Source: Sphaerotilus sp. (GTDB lineage Bacteria; Pseudomonadota; Gammaproteobacteria; Burkholderiales; Burkholderiaceae_C). Taken from it: a stretch of 64,000 bases of DNA. Every line of letters starts with the position of its first letter. Within the stretch, counting starts at the first letter, position 1. The position numbers and the translations under genes were made by a program. Under the pieces are notes generated by a model. That model was not told where the DNA came from. It saw only the letters and a program-made list of their open reading frames with translations, and searched no databases. The stretch covers positions 28,899 through 92,898 of the forward strand of contig JAAFKB010000003.1 of the NCBI GenBank assembly GCA_013299055.1, in the 5' to 3' direction. Shown here piece after piece: positions 47,003 to 56,378 of the stretch.

Positions 47003-47518
47003 GCCGCGCCCGGCCCGCCTGGACGCCACCGATGCGCGACGGCGTGAGCGCCAGCCGCGTGGCCATCACACCGGAGCCTTGGCGCACAGTGCTGGACTTT
47101 CTTGTCCACAGGTTATCCACAATCACGGAGGCGGGCTGGCGCGCACGGCTCGGGCGCGGCGAGGTGCTCGATGCACAGGGGCAAGCCCTCGCGGCGGATG
47201 CTCCCTGCGTTATCCACAGCACGCTCTGGTACTGGCGCACGCTGGATGCGCCCGAGCCGCGCATCCCGTTCGAGGCGGAGATCCTGTTCCAGGACGACTG
47301 GCTGCTGGCTGTGGATAAACCGCATTTCCTGCCGATGACGCCCAAGGGCCGTTATGTGCAGGAGACGCTGCTGGTGCGGCTGAAGCGGCTGACGGGCATC
47401 GAGACGCTGGTGCCGATGCACCGGCTGGACCGGGAGACGGCGGGCGTCGTGCTGTTCTCGGTGCGACCGGAGACGCGGCATGCGTACCAGTCGATGTTCC
47501 GGGAAAGAGTTGTCCACA
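46624..47518. repeat. second cluster of DnaA-box words across trhO and the RluA-family gene
   Basis: Perfect TTATCCACA/TGTGGATAA at 46624-46632(-), 47113-47121(+), 47210-47218(+), 47310-47318(-); one-mismatch TGTGGACAA 46685, TTGTCCACA 47102 and 47510. Confidence 0.75.
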
Positions 47519-47967
47519 AGGTCTACGAGGCGGTGGCGCCGTGGTCCGACGCGCTGGGGGCCGCGCTGCCGCTGGAGCGCCGCAGCCGGCTGGCCGAGCG
47601 CGAGGAAGCGTTCATGCAGATGCACGAGGTACCAGGCGAGCCGAACGCCGTGACGCACATCGCGCTGGTCGAGCGGCATGGCGCGCTGGCCCGCTACCGC
47701 CTGACCCCCCAGACCGGGCAGAAGCACCAGCTGCGGGTCCACCTGAACGCGCTGGGCATTCCCATCGTCGGCGACAGGATCTACCCGGTGCTGCAGCCCG
47801 ATCTGGCGCCGGGGATGGCACCGGATTACACCGAGCCGCTGCGGCTGCTGGCGCGGGAGATCGCGTTCACGGATCCGGTGACGGGGCAGGCGCGGCACTT
47901 CGCCAGCCGACGCACCTTGTCCGTGGACCCGCCGTGCCCGGTGCTGCTCACGCCATCGACGGCTTGA
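46999..47967 (+). CDS. RluA-family pseudouridine synthase
   Basis: MHRLDRETAGVVLFS active-site motif; LTPQTGQKHQLRVHLNALGIPIVGDRIYP. Confidence 0.92.
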   Translation: MSRARPAWTPPMRDGVSASRVAITPEPWRTVLDFLVHRLSTITEAGWRARLGRGEVLDAQGQALAADAPCVIHSTLWYWRTLDAPEPRIPFEAEILFQDDWLLAVDKPHFLPMTPKGRYVQETLLVRLKRLTGIETLVPMHRLDRETAGVVLFSVRPETRHAYQSMFRERVVHKVYEAVAPWSDALGAALPLERRSRLAEREEAFMQMHEVPGEPNAVTHIALVERHGALARYRLTPQTGQKHQLRVHLNALGIPIVGDRIYPVLQPDLAPGMAPDYTEPLRLLAREIAFTDPVTGQARHFASRRTLSVDPPCPVLLTPSTA

Positions 47968-49165
47968 GGAAGATGTCCTTGTCCGGGAAGAACTGCGTGT
48001 GCAGCGGCAGCAGCGCGCCCCCCAGCGCCCGCGCATGCGCCCCCACCCGCCCGGCCAGCAGCGCCGGCTGGTGCATGCCGTCGAACTTGTACGCCGCCAG
48101 CCGCTCGCGGGTGCGCTGCAGCAGGGCGTCGATCAGCGGGCGGGCCAGCGAGCCGTCGATGACCACGGCGTCCAGGTCGAGCATGGCCGCGCCGCTGGCC
48201 ACCGTCATCGCCAGCGCCACCCCGGCCTGCTCCAGCCAGGGGGCGGTGTAGCCTGCGTAGGCCATGTCCATGATGGTGTCCTGCTGCACCAGCAGGGGAT
48301 CGAGTCCGGCCTTGAGCAACGCCTGTTCGAGCTGCCAGCCCGAGGCGACCTCCAGCAGCTGCGGCGGCGCCATCCCGTCCCGCGCCACGCCCACGGGCAG
48401 CGAACCGATCGCCCCTGCGTTGCCCCGGTGGCCGATGTCGATGTGACCGGACAGCACCAGGCCGCCCCCGACGAAGGTGCCCACGAACACGTAGAGGAAG
48501 CTGCGCACGTGCTGCCCGTGGCCCTGCAGCAGCTCGGCCACGCAGGCGGCGGTGGTGTCCTTGGCGAAGCTCACCGGCAGGTGGGTCATCGCCTCGACCT
48601 CCTGCTTGAGGTCCATGTGCTGCCAGCCGGCCAGCGCGTTGTGCGTCTGCGAGCCGAGCAGGCTGGACCACTTGTCCATCGACAGCGGCGCTGTCAGCCC
48701 CAGACCGACCACGCGGCGCCAGAGGTCGCCCAGCTGGTCCTGCAGCGCACCCAGCCCCTGCTGGATGCAGGGCAGCACCTGCACCGGATCCGGGTAGGCA
48801 TAGTGGAATTCATGCCGGTGGCGCACCTGCCCGACGAAGTCGCAGGCCAGCACTTCCAGGCTGCGCCGCCCGACCTGCACGCCCAGGCTGATCGCCCCGT
48901 CCGGGTTCAGCGACAAGGGCACCGAGGGCTGGCCGATCTTGCCGCGGATGCGGTCCTGCTTGAGGAGCAACCCGTCGTCGAGCAGCCGGCTGACGATGAC
49001 CGACACCGTCTGCGACGAGAGCTGCGTCAGCCGGGCGAGGTCAGCCTTCGGGATCGCGCCGTGCAGCCGGATGGCCTGCAGCACGATGCGCTCGTTGAAC
49101 TGGCGCATGCCGGTGTGGTTGGAGCCGCGGACGGCCCGTTCATCGGCTTCGAAGGTCGGAATCAT
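47948..49165 (-). CDS. ROK family transcriptional regulator
   Basis: N-terminal HTH (IPKADLARLTQLSSQTVSVIVSRLLDDGLLL) and ROK fold (GDLWRRVVGLGLTAPL, FVGTFVGGGLVLSGHIDIGHRGNAGAIGSLPV). Confidence 0.9.
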   Translation of the reverse strand: MIPTFEADERAVRGSNHTGMRQFNERIVLQAIRLHGAIPKADLARLTQLSSQTVSVIVSRLLDDGLLLKQDRIRGKIGQPSVPLSLNPDGAISLGVQVGRRSLEVLACDFVGQVRHRHEFHYAYPDPVQVLPCIQQGLGALQDQLGDLWRRVVGLGLTAPLSMDKWSSLLGSQTHNALAGWQHMDLKQEVEAMTHLPVSFAKDTTAACVAELLQGHGQHVRSFLYVFVGTFVGGGLVLSGHIDIGHRGNAGAIGSLPVGVARDGMAPPQLLEVASGWQLEQALLKAGLDPLLVQQDTIMDMAYAGYTAPWLEQAGVALAMTVASGAAMLDLDAVVIDGSLARPLIDALLQRTRERLAAYKFDGMHQPALLAGRVGAHARALGGALLPLHTQFFPDKDIFLKPSMA

Positions 49166-49258
49166 CAGGGTGCGGGGGATCAGGGTGCGGGTCCACGCGG
49201 TCGCGGCACCGCCACGAACCGCCTGGGAAGGATGCCTCAGCACAGGCGACTGCACATG

Positions 49259-49279
49259 AGTAAATCACCTAGTTTTACT
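49259..49279. promoter_or_regulatory. candidate ROK operator
   Basis: AGTAAA-N9-TTTACT inverted repeat in an AT-rich patch between the divergent ROK regulator and transaldolase-like genes. Confidence 0.4.
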
Positions 49280-49420
49280 AATGGTCGCCGCAGGACTGGC
49301 GCCAGAGAGGACGTGGGCATGACCGCGCCTCGGCGCATCAGCGCGCCCCCAAGCGTACCGGCAAGTCCTCCCCTGCGCCAGCGAGATCTTCGGCCTCTGC
49401 GGCTCTGTACCATCCGCTGC

Positions 49421-50089
49421 ATGCCTGCCCAGACCCCCTTCCATCTCTACCTCGACAGCGCCGACCTGACCGCGCTGCGCCAGTGCCTGCCGCACCCCGT
49501 GGTGCATGGCGTGACGACCAACCCGACGCTGCTCCAGCGGGCCGGCGTCACCTGGGAGGCGCTGCCGACGCTGCTGGAGACGCTGCTGCGGCTGGGCGCA
49601 AGACAGGTGCAGGCGCAGGTCCGCTCCTCCGACGTGGATGGCATGCTGGCCGACGCCGCGACGCTGCTGCGGCCCTTCGATGCGGGGCAGCTCGTCGTGA
49701 AGATCCCGGCCACGCGCGCCGGATTGGCGGCCGGCGCGGCGCTCACCGCCCGCGGCGTGCCGGTCACGTACACGGCCGTCTATGCGCTGGAGCAGGCGCA
49801 CTTCGCCGCCCAGCTCGGCGCCGCCTATGCCGCGCCGTACCTGGGCCGACTCAACGACTCGGGAGTGGACGGACTCGCGCTGATCGGCAGGATGCAAGCC
49901 CTGGTGGCCGCCAGCGGCGCGCCGATGCGGCTGCTGGTGGCGAGCATCCGCAGCCGGCAGGCGTACCTCGATCTGCTCGCCCTCGGCGTCGGCAGCATCA
50001 CGATCCCGCCCGCGCTGTTCGCCGAGCTGATGGACCACGAGGCGACGCTCGCGGCGGAGCGCGGTTTCCTCGCCGATGCGTTCTCCTGA
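49421..50089 (+). CDS. transaldolase / fructose-6-phosphate aldolase-like protein
   Basis: YLDSADLTALRQCLPHPVVHGVTTNPTLLQRAG, VVKIPATRAG, VTYTAVYALEQAHFAAQLGAAYAAPYLGRLND. Confidence 0.88.
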   Translation: MPAQTPFHLYLDSADLTALRQCLPHPVVHGVTTNPTLLQRAGVTWEALPTLLETLLRLGARQVQAQVRSSDVDGMLADAATLLRPFDAGQLVVKIPATRAGLAAGAALTARGVPVTYTAVYALEQAHFAAQLGAAYAAPYLGRLNDSGVDGLALIGRMQALVAASGAPMRLLVASIRSRQAYLDLLALGVGSITIPPALFAELMDHEATLAAERGFLADAFS

Positions 50090-50108
50090 TCTCGGCATAC
50101 TGCCGGCC

Positions 50109-50615
50109 ATGTCCGAAACACCCCGCCCCCGCCACTACCTCCCCCACGACACCCTGCTCACCGTCGTGCGCCACACCCCGCTGGTGTCGATCGACCTCGT
50201 CTGCCGCAACGCCCGTGGCGAGGTGCTGCTGGGCCTGCGCCAGAACCGCCCGGCGCAGGGCACCTGGTTCGTCCCTGGCGGGCGCATCCTCAAGGACGAG
50301 CGCGTGGCCGATGCGCTGCGCCGCGTGGCCAGCGCGGAACTCGGTTTCCACCCGGACGAGGTCGCCGGCGCCCGCCCGCTGGGCGTGTTCGAGCACCTCT
50401 ACCCCGACAACTTCTCCGGCACCGAGGACGTGACGACGCACTACGTCGTGCTCGCCTACGCCGTGACGGTGGGCGAGGACTCGGTGCGCGGCATCGACCA
50501 GCAGCACAGCGCCTTGCAGTGGTGGCCGGTGGACGCGCTGCTGGCCAGCGAGGCAGTCCACGTCAACACCCGCGCCTACTTCGACACCGCCATCACCTGC
50601 ACCCGCACCCTGTGA
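50109..50615 (+). CDS. GDP-mannose mannosyl hydrolase (Nudix)
   Basis: LVCRNARGEVLLGLRQNRPAQGTWFVPGGRILKDERVADALRRVASAELG; variant Nudix motif typical of Gmm enzymes. Confidence 0.86.
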   Translation: MSETPRPRHYLPHDTLLTVVRHTPLVSIDLVCRNARGEVLLGLRQNRPAQGTWFVPGGRILKDERVADALRRVASAELGFHPDEVAGARPLGVFEHLYPDNFSGTEDVTTHYVVLAYAVTVGEDSVRGIDQQHSALQWWPVDALLASEAVHVNTRAYFDTAITCTRTL

Positions 50616-51859
50616 CGCCACGGGTTGTCCTGACGGGCGTGTTCTTCGCCTTCGCGCTGGGCCTCGGTCTGTTCGCGGGCGCCATCCCGACGCTGATGCG
50701 CCAGACCGGTCTCGACACTGCCGGCCTCGGCCTGGCGCTGACGCTGCACGGCGCAGCCTATGTCGGCGCGATGACCGTGGGCGGGCGGCTGCTGCGCCGG
50801 GTGGAGGTACGGCGGTTGATGCGTGGCATGCTGGTGCTGCATGCGCTGGTGTTCGTGGCGCTGTTCGTGGCTGGTTCGCCCTGGGCACTGACGGCCAGCC
50901 TGGTCGCCCTCGGGCTGACCGCCGGCACGGTCGATCTGGCGATGAACACCGACGGCACCGCGCTGGAACACGAGGCGGGTCGGCCGGTGCTGATCCGCAT
51001 GCACGCGGCGGCGTCCGGTGCGTTTGCGTTCGGGGCGATCGGCGGCAGCGTGGTGGCAAGCCAGTACGGGGCGCCGGCGTGTGCAGGGCTGGCGGTGCTG
51101 TCGATCGCGCCGGTGGTGTGGGCGTTGACGCGCATCCCGCCACGCCAGCCGTCGGGGGGCGCACCGTCGGTGTCCGGTGCGGGCGCTGTGGAGGAGGGCG
51201 CTGCGCGTGCGCACCTCGGCCTGCCGGTGTTGCTGCTCGGCGTCGTGCTGGGCGTGACCATCGCGGCCGAGATCACCGCGCAGATGTGGTCCGCGCAATT
51301 CCTCGCCCAGCAGGCGCAGCCAAATCCGGCGCTGGCGGGCGCGGGCGCGGCGTTGTTCGCTGGCTGTCAGGCGATCGTGCGCAGTCTGGGTGACCGGCTG
51401 CGGCGGCGCTTCGATGACCACCGCGTCATCGCGGTGTCGCTGGTGCTGGCGGCACTCGGCTTTGCTGCCGTGGCGCTGGCGGACGGGTTCACGGGCAGCG
51501 TGCTGGGCTTCGCGCTGGTGGGCGCGGGGACGGCATGTGTCGTGCCGTGCTGCTTCGCGCTGGTGGCGCGGCAGGCGCCGCAGCGGTCGGCGGATGCGCT
51601 GGGCGTGGCATCGCTGGTCGCGGGGGTGTTGCGGCTGCCGACGCCGCTGTGCCTGGGGTTTGTCGCGGCGACGTGGTCGGATTCGATCGCCTTTGGCGGG
51701 ATCGCCGGGCTGCTGGCGGTGGGGGTGGTGCTGGTGGCCTGGATGAGGTGGCGTGCTACTCGATCACCAGCCGGTCGATCCACCGCACCCCCGCCGCCAC
51801 GTCATCCCGCAGCGGTGCCCGATAAGGCGGCGTCTCGGTCTGCGCGGGCGGGGCGCTGA
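50612..51859 (+). CDS. MFS transporter
   Basis: 12-TM-like pattern; GTG start overlaps the Nudix gene stop (GTGA). Confidence 0.82.
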   Translation: MTPRVVLTGVFFAFALGLGLFAGAIPTLMRQTGLDTAGLGLALTLHGAAYVGAMTVGGRLLRRVEVRRLMRGMLVLHALVFVALFVAGSPWALTASLVALGLTAGTVDLAMNTDGTALEHEAGRPVLIRMHAAASGAFAFGAIGGSVVASQYGAPACAGLAVLSIAPVVWALTRIPPRQPSGGAPSVSGAGAVEEGAARAHLGLPVLLLGVVLGVTIAAEITAQMWSAQFLAQQAQPNPALAGAGAALFAGCQAIVRSLGDRLRRRFDDHRVIAVSLVLAALGFAAVALADGFTGSVLGFALVGAGTACVVPCCFALVARQAPQRSADALGVASLVAGVLRLPTPLCLGFVAATWSDSIAFGGIAGLLAVGVVLVAWMRWRATRSPAGRSTAPPPPRHPAAVPDKAASRSARAGR

Positions 51860-52346
51860 TCAGGTTCAGGTCGATCGACTGCGGCCGGCCGACCAGTCCG
51901 GTCTCCGTGCGCTCCAGCCGGTAGTACAGCCCGTTCCACAGCTTCGCCCCGAACTCCTTGGGCAGCTTGAACAGGAACAGCAGGTGGTGCTCCAGCCAGC
52001 GCAGGTCGGTGGGCGTGACCGTGCCAGGGTTGGGGTACGGGTAGGGCACATGGCAGCTCACCTCGCCGCCGCCTTCGAGGCACTTGAATTCCTTCATCGA
52101 CAGGAAGTGGTCGGTGAACCGGGCGTGGTCCATGTGGACGGCGAAGGCGATCTTGCCGTCCGGGCGCGGGGTGAACACCACGGTGCCCAGCGGCAGGCGC
52201 TGCTGGTCGCGGGTGAGGGCGACGATGGCCTTGGTGCCTTGCAGCTCCCAGGCCGAGGCGGGGAGTGCCGCGTGCAGCAGCCCCGCCAGCACCAGCAAGG
52301 CGGGCCAGCGGGTCAGGGTGGACGCAGCGGTGGGCAAAGACAGCAT
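51756..52346 (-). CDS. hypothetical secreted protein
   Basis: Signal peptide MLSLPTAASTLTRWPALLVLAGLLHAALPASA; overlaps the MFS 3' end by about 104 bp. Confidence 0.72.
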   Translation of the reverse strand: MLSLPTAASTLTRWPALLVLAGLLHAALPASAWELQGTKAIVALTRDQQRLPLGTVVFTPRPDGKIAFAVHMDHARFTDHFLSMKEFKCLEGGGEVSCHVPYPYPNPGTVTPTDLRWLEHHLLFLFKLPKEFGAKLWNGLYYRLERTETGLVGRPQSIDLNLISAPPAQTETPPYRAPLRDDVAAGVRWIDRLVIE

Positions 52347-52419
52347 GGCGGTTCCTCGCGAAGTGGCGTGCCGGAGCAGGCACAGGGCCTCGGGCATTAG
52401 GCCACGCGATCTCCCCGCG

Positions 52420-53505
52420 TCAGGGCCGGGCAAACGCGGGGACCAGCGCGGCGGGGGGACGCAGAGCGGTGGGCGTCGCGTCGCGTGTCGGCGCGATGTC
52501 GAGTACCGCCCCGATGGGACTCAGCCCGAAGCCTGCGGCGTGGCGTTTGCGCACCGCCTCCGCCAGGTCGTGTGCCGGCTGGAAGGGCTCGTCGTCGCCG
52601 AGCTGGAAGGTGCCCCAGTGGATCCCGAAGGCCCGTTGTGCTCCCAGCAACTGGAACGCCTGCACTGCCTCGTCCGGGTCGGTGTGCTCGAAGCGCATCG
52701 CCTGCCTTGGCAGGTAGGCGCCGATGGGCAGTGCCGCCAGATCGATCGGGCCGATCCGGGCGCGCAGTTCGGCGAAGAGCGGGGCGACGTAGGCCGTGTC
52801 TCCCGCGTGGTAGAGACGCTGGCCGCCATGCTCGACCACCCAGCCGCCCCAGAGCGTCTGGTTGCGTGCCCAGGGGCTGCGGCCGCTGTTGTGCTGGGCG
52901 GGAACGAAGGTGTAGCCGGTGTCGCCGATGCGCAGCGATTGCCACCATGCGAACTCCTGCGCCGGCGTCTGCACGGCGTCGGTGAACCAGGCCCCCAGCC
53001 CCTGCCCGACCAGGAACCGGGGAGCGCCACCCGCTTGTCGCGCCAGCCGGCGCACGGTGGCGAGGTCGAGGTGGTCGTAGTGGTCGTGGGTGATCAGCAC
53101 CACGTCGATGCGCGGCAGCGCGTCGGGTGCCAGCGGCAGGGCGGTCAGTCGGGCCGGCCCGAGTCCCTGCACGGGGCCGGCCGTGCCCGAGAACACCGGG
53201 TCGATCAGCACCCACTGCGACCCCGCCCGCACCAGCAGCGACGAATGCCCGAGCCAGCTCACCGCGAATGCCCGCCCGGCCAGTGCCGGCAGGTCCAGCG
53301 CCACGACGGGCGGTACTTCGGTGCGCCGCAGATCCCGCGTGATCTGTACCCAGGCGCGGTGCAGGAAATAGCTGGGCGGGACGCGTTCGCCCGTGTCTTC
53401 GGGAACTGGGTAAGCGTTCTGGTGGCGTGGCGCTGCACAGCCGACAACAGCGGTCAGCACCAGCACCATCCACAGGCGTGCCCCCCACCGCAGGGTCTGG
53501 ACCAC
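52420..53505 (-). CDS. MBL-fold metallohydrolase lipoprotein (NAPE-PLD/UlaG-like)
   Basis: Lipobox LVLTAVVGC; SWLGHSSLLVRAGSQWVLIDPVFS, ITHDHYDHLD, IGAYLP, HWGTFQLGDDEP. Confidence 0.88.
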   Translation of the reverse strand: MVQTLRWGARLWMVLVLTAVVGCAAPRHQNAYPVPEDTGERVPPSYFLHRAWVQITRDLRRTEVPPVVALDLPALAGRAFAVSWLGHSSLLVRAGSQWVLIDPVFSGTAGPVQGLGPARLTALPLAPDALPRIDVVLITHDHYDHLDLATVRRLARQAGGAPRFLVGQGLGAWFTDAVQTPAQEFAWWQSLRIGDTGYTFVPAQHNSGRSPWARNQTLWGGWVVEHGGQRLYHAGDTAYVAPLFAELRARIGPIDLAALPIGAYLPRQAMRFEHTDPDEAVQAFQLLGAQRAFGIHWGTFQLGDDEPFQPAHDLAEAVRKRHAAGFGLSPIGAVLDIAPTRDATPTALRPPAALVPAFARP

Positions 53506-53513
53506 GGCCCGGC

Positions 53514-54845
53514 TCAGGAGGCGTCTGCCGCGGCGACCAGCGCAGCCAGCACTGCGGCCACCTCGTCCGCCGCCACACCCTCACCCAGCGTGACGGGCGC
53601 TTCAGCCAGTGCCGCCGCCCCGTCGGTCTTCAGCCGCTTGACCCATGCGCCCGCATCCCGCCCACCCGCAAACGCCACGCTCTGCAGCAGCACCCGCCCA
53701 TCCGCCGCGGCGAGCTTGAAGTAGAACTGCCCGTCCGCCTCGCGGTACTGCTTGAACACTGCCAGCACGGCCTTGTCCGCCTTCGCCGTGGCCACCGGGA
53801 CCACGGGCGCAGCCACCATCCGCCGCAGGCCCACCGCTTCGCGCAGCCGCTGCAGCAGCGGCGCGGCTTCGGCGCGGGCCTTGGCAGCGCCGGCCATCAG
53901 GATGGCCTCCAGCTCCGCCGGCTGGGCGATCAACGCGGCGTAGCGCGCCCGCATCGGCGCGAGTTCGCCGTCGATCAGCGCGAACAGCCGCTGCTTGGCC
54001 TCGCCCCAGCCCAGCCCGTCGCGCAGCGCAGCGCGGAAGGCGGCGTTCTGCTCGGGCGTGCCGAAGGCGTCGTGCAGCGTCACCAGCGCGGAGCCTTCGG
54101 GGTCTTTCGGCTCGCCGGGCAGCTTGGAGTCCGTGACGATGCGGGCGATCGCGTCCTTGAGCGCCGTCGCTCCGCCCTCGAACAGCGGGATCGTGTTGTC
54201 GTAGCTCTTGCTCATCTTGCGGCCGTCCAGGCCCGGCAGCAGCGCCATCTCGGCCTCGACCACCGCCTCGGGCAGCACGAAGAAATCCGTCCCCTGACCG
54301 TAGAGGTGGTTGAACCGCTGGGCCACGTCTCGCGCCATCTCGATGTGCTGGATCTGGTCACGGCCGACCGGGATCTGGTGCGCGTTGAACATCAGGATGT
54401 CGGCAGCCATCAGGATCGGGTAGCTGAACAGGCCCATCGTGATGCCGGCGTCCACATCCTCGCCCGCCGCCGTGTTCGCGTCCGCCGCCGCCTTGTAGGC
54501 GTGGGCGCGGTTCATCTGGCCCTTCGCCGTGACGCAGGTCAGCAGCCAGGTCAGCTCGGGGATCTCGGGGATGTCGCTCTGGCGGTACAGCGTGACGCGC
54601 TCGGGGTCGAGGCCCGCCGCCAGCCACGTCGCCGCCAGCTCCAGCCGCGACCGCTCGATGCGCGCCGGGTCGTCGCACTTGATCAGCGCGTGGTAGTCGG
54701 CGAGGAAGAAGAAGCTCTCGACATCGGTCCGGCGGCTCGCCACGACGCAGGGGCGGATCGCGCCGACGTAGTTGCCGAGGTGGGGGGTGCCGGTGGTGGT
54801 GATGCCGGTCAGGACGCGGGTGGCACGGGGGCTGCGGGTGGACAT
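53514..54845 (-). CDS. trpS: tryptophan--tRNA ligase with C-terminal extension
   Basis: [20 protein letters not shown] (HIGH-like), [13 protein letters not shown] (KMSKS); extension [27 protein letters not shown]. Confidence 0.94.
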   Translation of the reverse strand: MSTRSPRATRVLTGITTTGTPHLGNYVGAIRPCVVASRRTDVESFFFLADYHALIKCDDPARIERSRLELAATWLAAGLDPERVTLYRQSDIPEIPELTWLLTCVTAKGQMNRAHAYKAAADANTAAGEDVDAGITMGLFSYPILMAADILMFNAHQIPVGRDQIQHIEMARDVAQRFNHLYGQGTDFFVLPEAVVEAEMALLPGLDGRKMSKSYDNTIPLFEGGATALKDAIARIVTDSKLPGEPKDPEGSALVTLHDAFGTPEQNAAFRAALRDGLGWGEAKQRLFALIDGELAPMRARYAALIAQPAELEAILMAGAAKARAEAAPLLQRLREAVGLRRMVAAPVVPVATAKADKAVLAVFKQYREADGQFYFKLAAADGRVLLQSVAFAGGRDAGAWVKRLKTDGAAALAEAPVTLGEGVAADEVAAVLAALVAAADAS

Positions 54846-54911
54846 GGTGGGGCTGGATCTGTAGCGACGACGACCGCCCGATTGTGCCGGGTGGCCGCCG
54901 TCTCCCGATCC

Positions 54912-56057
54912 TCAGCCCGCCGAGGAGACGAAGCCGTCGATGCTCAGCCCGTAGCCGCCCATGCTGGGGTAGCGGCGCGGGTTGCCCAGCAGGTTGAGCC
55001 GGCTCACCCCCAGATCCCGCAGGATCTGCGCCCCGATGCCGAACAGGCGCAGGTCCGATTCCGGTGCGCCGGGGGTGGTCGGGCGCGGGCGCTGCGGGTT
55101 CAGGGCGCCGGCGATCAGGTCATCCGCCGACTCGGCGGCGTTGAGCAGCAGCACGACGCCGCGGCCCTCGCGCTGCACCGCCTCCAGCGCCTGCGGCAGC
55201 GGCCACGAATGGCGGCCGCCTTCGGTGTCGAGCAGGTCCAGCACCGACAGCGGCTCGTGCACCCGCACCATCACGGACTCGCCCTCGGCCCACTGGCCCA
55301 GCACCAGCGCGAGGTGCAGGCCGCCGAAGCGGTCGCGGTAGGTCTGCAGCTCGAACCGCCCGGCCGCCGTGGTGATCGGGCGCTGGCCGAGGCGCTCCAC
55401 CAGCCCTTCGTGGCGGCTGCGGTGGCGGATCAGGTCGGCGATGGTGCCGAGCAGGATGCCGTGGGTCTTGGCGAAGACGATCAGGTCCGGCAGGCGGGCC
55501 ATCGTGCCGTCGTCGTTCATGATCTCGCAGATGACCGCAGCCGGCTTCAGCCCGGCCAGCCGCGAGAGGTCGCAGCCCGCCTCGGTGTGGCCGGCGCGCA
55601 TGAGGACACCGCCCTCGGCCGCGCGCAGCGGGAAGACGTGGCCGGGCTGCACCAGCGAGGTCGCCGTGCTGTCGTCGGCGACGGCGACCTGCACGGTGCG
55701 GGCGCGGTCGGCGGCGGAGATGCCGGTGGTCACGCCGGTGGTGGCCTCGATCGAGACGGTGAAGGCGGTGCCGTGCTTGGTGCCGTTGCGCGAGGCCATG
55801 GGCGGCAGTTGCAGCAGGTCGCAGCGTTCGCCCGTGAGCGTCAGGCAGATCAGGCCGCGGCAGTAGCGCGCCATGAAGTTGATGGCTTCGGGCGTGGCGA
55901 ACTCGGCAGCGAGGATGACATCGCCTTCGTTCTCGCGGTTCTCGTCATCGACGAGCACGACCATGCGGCCGGCTGCGATCTCGGCGATCAGCTCGGGCAC
56001 AGAGGCGAAGGGGGACGTTGCGGTGGACGCAGCGGAGGCAGAGACAGACTGATTCAT
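54912..56057 (-). CDS. ribBA: 3,4-dihydroxy-2-butanone-4-phosphate synthase / GTP cyclohydrolase II-like bifunctional protein
   Basis: VVLVDDENRENEGDVILAAEFATPEAINFMARYCRGLICL; FMN riboswitch upstream. Confidence 0.93.
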   Translation of the reverse strand: MNQSVSASAASTATSPFASVPELIAEIAAGRMVVLVDDENRENEGDVILAAEFATPEAINFMARYCRGLICLTLTGERCDLLQLPPMASRNGTKHGTAFTVSIEATTGVTTGISAADRARTVQVAVADDSTATSLVQPGHVFPLRAAEGGVLMRAGHTEAGCDLSRLAGLKPAAVICEIMNDDGTMARLPDLIVFAKTHGILLGTIADLIRHRSRHEGLVERLGQRPITTAAGRFELQTYRDRFGGLHLALVLGQWAEGESVMVRVHEPLSVLDLLDTEGGRHSWPLPQALEAVQREGRGVVLLLNAAESADDLIAGALNPQRPRPTTPGAPESDLRLFGIGAQILRDLGVSRLNLLGNPRRYPSMGGYGLSIDGFVSSAG

Positions 56058-56151
56058 GGAAATTCGCCAAGAAGGTGAGGGCCAGAATCAGGGCATGGAA
56101 ACGCCACGGCCGCGCCCGACCGGCACGGGTGGCCGGGGGCGCGGTCGCGGT

Positions 56152-56320
56152 GGTTCTCTTTCATCCGGACTGTCACCGTCGGCCCCGGAATCACACCAGG
56201 TCTGCTGACCCCGGCCGCCACCCCTTGTGGCGGCGGCCGGGCGCTCGCGGGCTTGTGCGGCGTGCATCGCTGCTGCGCCACCATCACCGCCGGTGGGGAA
56301 TTGCACCCCGCCCTGAGAAC
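56152..56320 (-). promoter_or_regulatory. FMN riboswitch (RFN element)
   Basis: Minus strand: GTTCTCAGGGCGGGGTGCAATTCCCCACCGGCGGTGATGG...GGTCAGCAGACCTGGTGTGATTCCGGGGCCGACGGTGACAGTCCGGATGAAAGAGAACC, matching RFN conserved blocks. Confidence 0.95.
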
Positions 56321-56378
56321 ACGGACGCGCCACCTGCAACCAGCGCAGGGCGGCGCGTCTGGGCGGGATTATCGGCGA

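Noticed and set aside
47999-49420. N-terminal part of the 696-aa plus-strand ORF ending at 50089
   Set aside because: Antisense to the ROK regulator; only the segment from ATG 49421 is the transaldolase-like gene.
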